From Ignavibacteriota bacterium (GTDB lineage: Bacteria > Bacteroidota > Ignavibacteria > Ignavibacteriales > Ignavibacteriaceae), in the NCBI GenBank assembly GCA_013285425.1, contig CP053447.1, forward strand, positions 1,556,001-1,620,000: a stretch of 64,000 bases of DNA, read 5' to 3'. Positions within the stretch are counted from its first letter, which is position 1, and the number at the start of each line of letters is the position of its first letter. A program made the position numbers and the translations under genes. The notes below the pieces were generated by a model, which was given only the letters and a program-made list of their open reading frames with translations, made no database searches and was not told the DNA's origin. This document shows, one piece after another, positions 61,928 through 64,000 of this stretch.

Positions 61928-62803
61928 CTAAAAAGAAAAATCCGAATAATGCTTTTCCAGATATTTTTTTACATTTAAAATATCAGATTTACTTGTAAGA
62001 TCAGGCACGTGCTCGGCTAAAGGATGGACAAAAACAGAATTAGTGATTTTATTAGCTAATTTTTTAACTGCCTCAGGAAGTTCCTTTTCATCGCGTTCAG
62101 GATTCGGTTCAATTGTTTCCAGAATCGGTAAAATCAAATCGTACTCTAATGAAAAGATATTCATACTTACACCAATGTATCCATCTTGTTTAAACACACG
62201 ATCAATAGTTTCCGGGGTTGGTTTTTCAATTATGTCGGTTAAAAAACCTTGTTTATTTTTTATTGTTATAGCAAATCTTTCGATTCTTGAATATTCAAAT
62301 TCAAGAGCTTCACGATTGTAATCTATCAATATGCCGGGATATTCAGAATTTAATACAATTCTTAATGCTTTTTGAGAATAAAGATTATCACTGTTGCAGA
62401 CAGTAATTTTTTTTCCTGCCCAATTTGTTTTTGATTTTAAACCCCACATCAATGCATCTGCAGTACCAAATGGTTTTTTTCTTCCGGCAGGAATTGGCTG
62501 CACTGCATAGGAAATTTTTAATCCATAAAAATTGTTATCATAATCTTTCGTACCATAGTATTCCTTAATTGAATTATCATTTTCACCAATCACAATAACA
62601 ATATCGTAATAGCCTGATTCTCTTGCATTGAATAAAAGGTAATCCAGAAATGGTCTGTAATCTTTACCAACGCCGATCATTGATTTAGCTTTTTCATCAG
62701 CATCTTTTATTAATTTATTTTCAACTTTTAGATTTTTAGCGGGAGGTTTTTTCATTCGTGATGAAATACCGCCAGCTAATATTACCATCCTGCCGTCTTT
62801 CAT
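61928..62803 (-). CDS. Sugar nucleotidyltransferase-like protein
   Basis: This 291-residue protein starts MKDGRMVILAGGISSRMKKP, the NTP-transferase signature. It continues with IVIVIGENDNSIKEYYG, GTADALMWGL and VCNSDNLYSQKA. It would join a nucleotide to a sugar phosphate. It overlaps the kinase gene by four bases (ATGA), so the pair likely phosphorylates and then activates one sugar. The sugar cannot be told from sequence. Confidence 0.8.
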   Translation of the reverse strand: MKDGRMVILAGGISSRMKKPPAKNLKVENKLIKDADEKAKSMIGVGKDYRPFLDYLLFNARESGYYDIVIVIGENDNSIKEYYGTKDYDNNFYGLKISYAVQPIPAGRKKPFGTADALMWGLKSKTNWAGKKITVCNSDNLYSQKALRIVLNSEYPGILIDYNREALEFEYSRIERFAITIKNKQGFLTDIIEKPTPETIDRVFKQDGYIGVSMNIFSLEYDLILPILETIEPNPERDEKELPEAVKKLANKITNSVFVHPLAEHVPDLTSKSDILNVKKYLEKHYSDFSF

Positions 62804-63909
62804 TTTGCTTTCTCCTGAAATTCCACTCGTGAACCAGAATCAGGTAAAATTATAAATGCTTCGCCGTCAGCATTTTGAATTGCTGATTTTATTCTTTCAG
62901 GTTCTTCGGGAGAATATGCAAACATACAACCGCCGCCGCCTGAGCCGTTTATTTTTGCACCAAAAGCACCAGCTTTAATTGCCGCATTGATCATCCCTTC
63001 AATTTTGGGAGTAGAAATTTCTAAAATATCTCTCAATACAATATGATGTTCGGTTAACAATTGTCCGATTATTTTGTGGTCAGGATTTACTTTTGCTAAT
63101 TCTTTTCTGGCTGTTACTGTTAAATCTCTGTTCTTTATTGTTCCATCAAGAATCTGATTTTGAGACTTGTTCAGATAATTATTGTAGTTATTTATATCAT
63201 CTGCTTTAACACTATGCAAATTAAAATCGGGATCAATACTTTTAAGAATTCTATCAACATCCAATATCTGATTTTTAACATGACTTAAAATGTACTTTGT
63301 ATCTTTTGGCTGGTTAGAATTTCCGAGTACAAATGATTTAAGCTCGGTATTTAATCTTGAAATATTAAGTTCAGGTAAAAAATCAATTGCTATAATTCCG
63401 CCAATCGAAGTCGAATACTGATCCATCATCCCGCCGGGTTCAGAGAATTCAAGAACTTCAGCTTCGTATGCTAAATGAGCCAGATTTTCATCGGATAAAA
63501 TTTCGGATTGATCGCTCATCCTTGTAAGAAAATTAATCCAGGTTACTATTAAGGCAGAAGAGCTTGATGTTCCAGCATTAATCGGTATTTGTCCATCAAT
63601 AACACAATTAAATCCGGTTGAAAAAGTAAATCCTTTTTTTAACAATACCTTAAATGAACTTTTAAGATAATCTCTTTCTTTTGAATAGACGATTGGTCTA
63701 TCTATAAAAAAAGATTCCTCATCAGAAATATTTGGCAACCGGATATTAATAATCATATCGTTTCTGCGGATACCTTCAACAGATATCCTAAGAGATATTG
63801 CACAAGCAACGATTGGAAGATGCAAATAATCCTGATGCTCACCAAACAAACAAACTCTGCCGGGGGTTGATATTTTTAATTTATTTAATTTGTGACTTGT
63901 CAAAATCAA
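62800..63909 (-). CDS. GHMP-family sugar kinase (galactokinase-like)
   Basis: This 369-residue kinase has the galactokinase-like N-terminus TPGRVCLFGEHQDYLHLPIV. It also has the GHMP ATP loop INAGTSSSSALIVTW, an acidic EPGGMMDQYSTSIGG and the C-terminal KINGSGGGGCMFAY. These are the three GHMP motifs. It phosphorylates a sugar or sugar-like alcohol with ATP, and the nucleotidyltransferase downstream then acts on the product. Confidence 0.87.
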   Translation of the reverse strand: MILTSHKLNKLKISTPGRVCLFGEHQDYLHLPIVACAISLRISVEGIRRNDMIINIRLPNISDEESFFIDRPIVYSKERDYLKSSFKVLLKKGFTFSTGFNCVIDGQIPINAGTSSSSALIVTWINFLTRMSDQSEILSDENLAHLAYEAEVLEFSEPGGMMDQYSTSIGGIIAIDFLPELNISRLNTELKSFVLGNSNQPKDTKYILSHVKNQILDVDRILKSIDPDFNLHSVKADDINNYNNYLNKSQNQILDGTIKNRDLTVTARKELAKVNPDHKIIGQLLTEHHIVLRDILEISTPKIEGMINAAIKAGAFGAKINGSGGGGCMFAYSPEEPERIKSAIQNADGEAFIILPDSGSRVEFQEKAK

Positions 63910-63912
63910 TCC

Positions 63913-64000
63913 TTAGTTAGTATAAGTCCTGAACAATCCGCCGATAAAATAAATAACCATACCTGTTACCGCAACTATTGAAGCAGCACTTGAACCGCTG
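63913..64000 (-). CDS. C-terminus of a membrane protein, cut by window edge
   Basis: The last 28 codons of a minus-strand gene read SGSSAASIVAVTGMVIYFIG then GLFRTYTN and a stop. This is a single terminal membrane helix. The gene cannot be named from this piece; it ends four bases before the kinase gene starts. Confidence 0.6.
   Translation of the reverse strand, partial: SGSSAASIVAVTGMVIYFIGGLFRTYTN

Overview
The window is AT-rich and carries only protein genes: I found no rRNA, tRNA or CRISPR array. Gene style points to an environmental member of the Bacteroidota/Ignavibacteriota/Chlorobiota group. The clues are many TPR and YHS proteins, CusB-like proteins with CPICGM modules, RND pumps paired with PII-like proteins, and an NtrC-type regulator. 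This assignment rests on gene content only and is tentative. Most starts have a recognisable AGGAG-like site.

Left region (1-7.8 kb): accessory DNA. A very large SF2 helicase, cut by the window edge, follows a GIY-YIG nuclease-like gene on the minus strand and looks like a two-gene defence module. Diverging from it is a short phage-like run: a sigma-like regulator, a Gam-like protein, a small OB-like protein and a lipoprotein. It ends at a decayed tyrosine recombinase whose catalytic Tyr codon now reads TAA. A protein with two RpoA-CTD-like modules abuts this relic.

Middle region (7.8-48.3 kb): a large copper/silver and divalent-metal resistance island. It holds copper and Zn/Cd P-type ATPases, a cupredoxin, many YHS modules and a two-component system with a sigma-54-type regulator. 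Two divergent RND efflux operons are arranged almost as mirror images; each has an outer-membrane factor, a fusion protein, an RND pump, a PII-like protein and a TPR protein. Other genes include a Met-rich secreted protein, HMBD proteins, a CcmH-like tandem protein and an FtsX/LolD-type ABC transporter. A near-identical 25-bp AT-rich motif lies ahead of the sensor kinase and ahead of the plus-strand RND operon. A weaker third copy lies ahead of the copA-side operon. Sigma-54-like promoters lie near these motifs. Remnants of a further czcA-czcD pair sit beside the Zn/Cd ATPase.

Right accessory region (48.3-59.2 kb): a replicating or integrated element without a visible integrase. It has a PrimPol/SF3-type replication protein, a GGTAAC iteron field, small hypotheticals (one acyl-carrier-like) and a strongly structured leader. 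The leader precedes a remarkable composite gene: SPL-like radical SAM, DnaG-like primase, DUF3631-like helicase, then a second SPL-like radical SAM. The composite gene is split by a one-base frameshift. An excisionase-type HTH protein closes the element. The radical-SAM/primase fusion is the best candidate for an undescribed system.

Right edge (59.2-64 kb): ordinary chromosome with a rhodanese, a MauE/DoxX-like protein, a DnaE that ends after its palm domain, and a nucleotidyltransferase/GHMP-kinase pair. Three separate genes carry one-base indels in short homopolymers, so some frameshifts may be sequencing errors.
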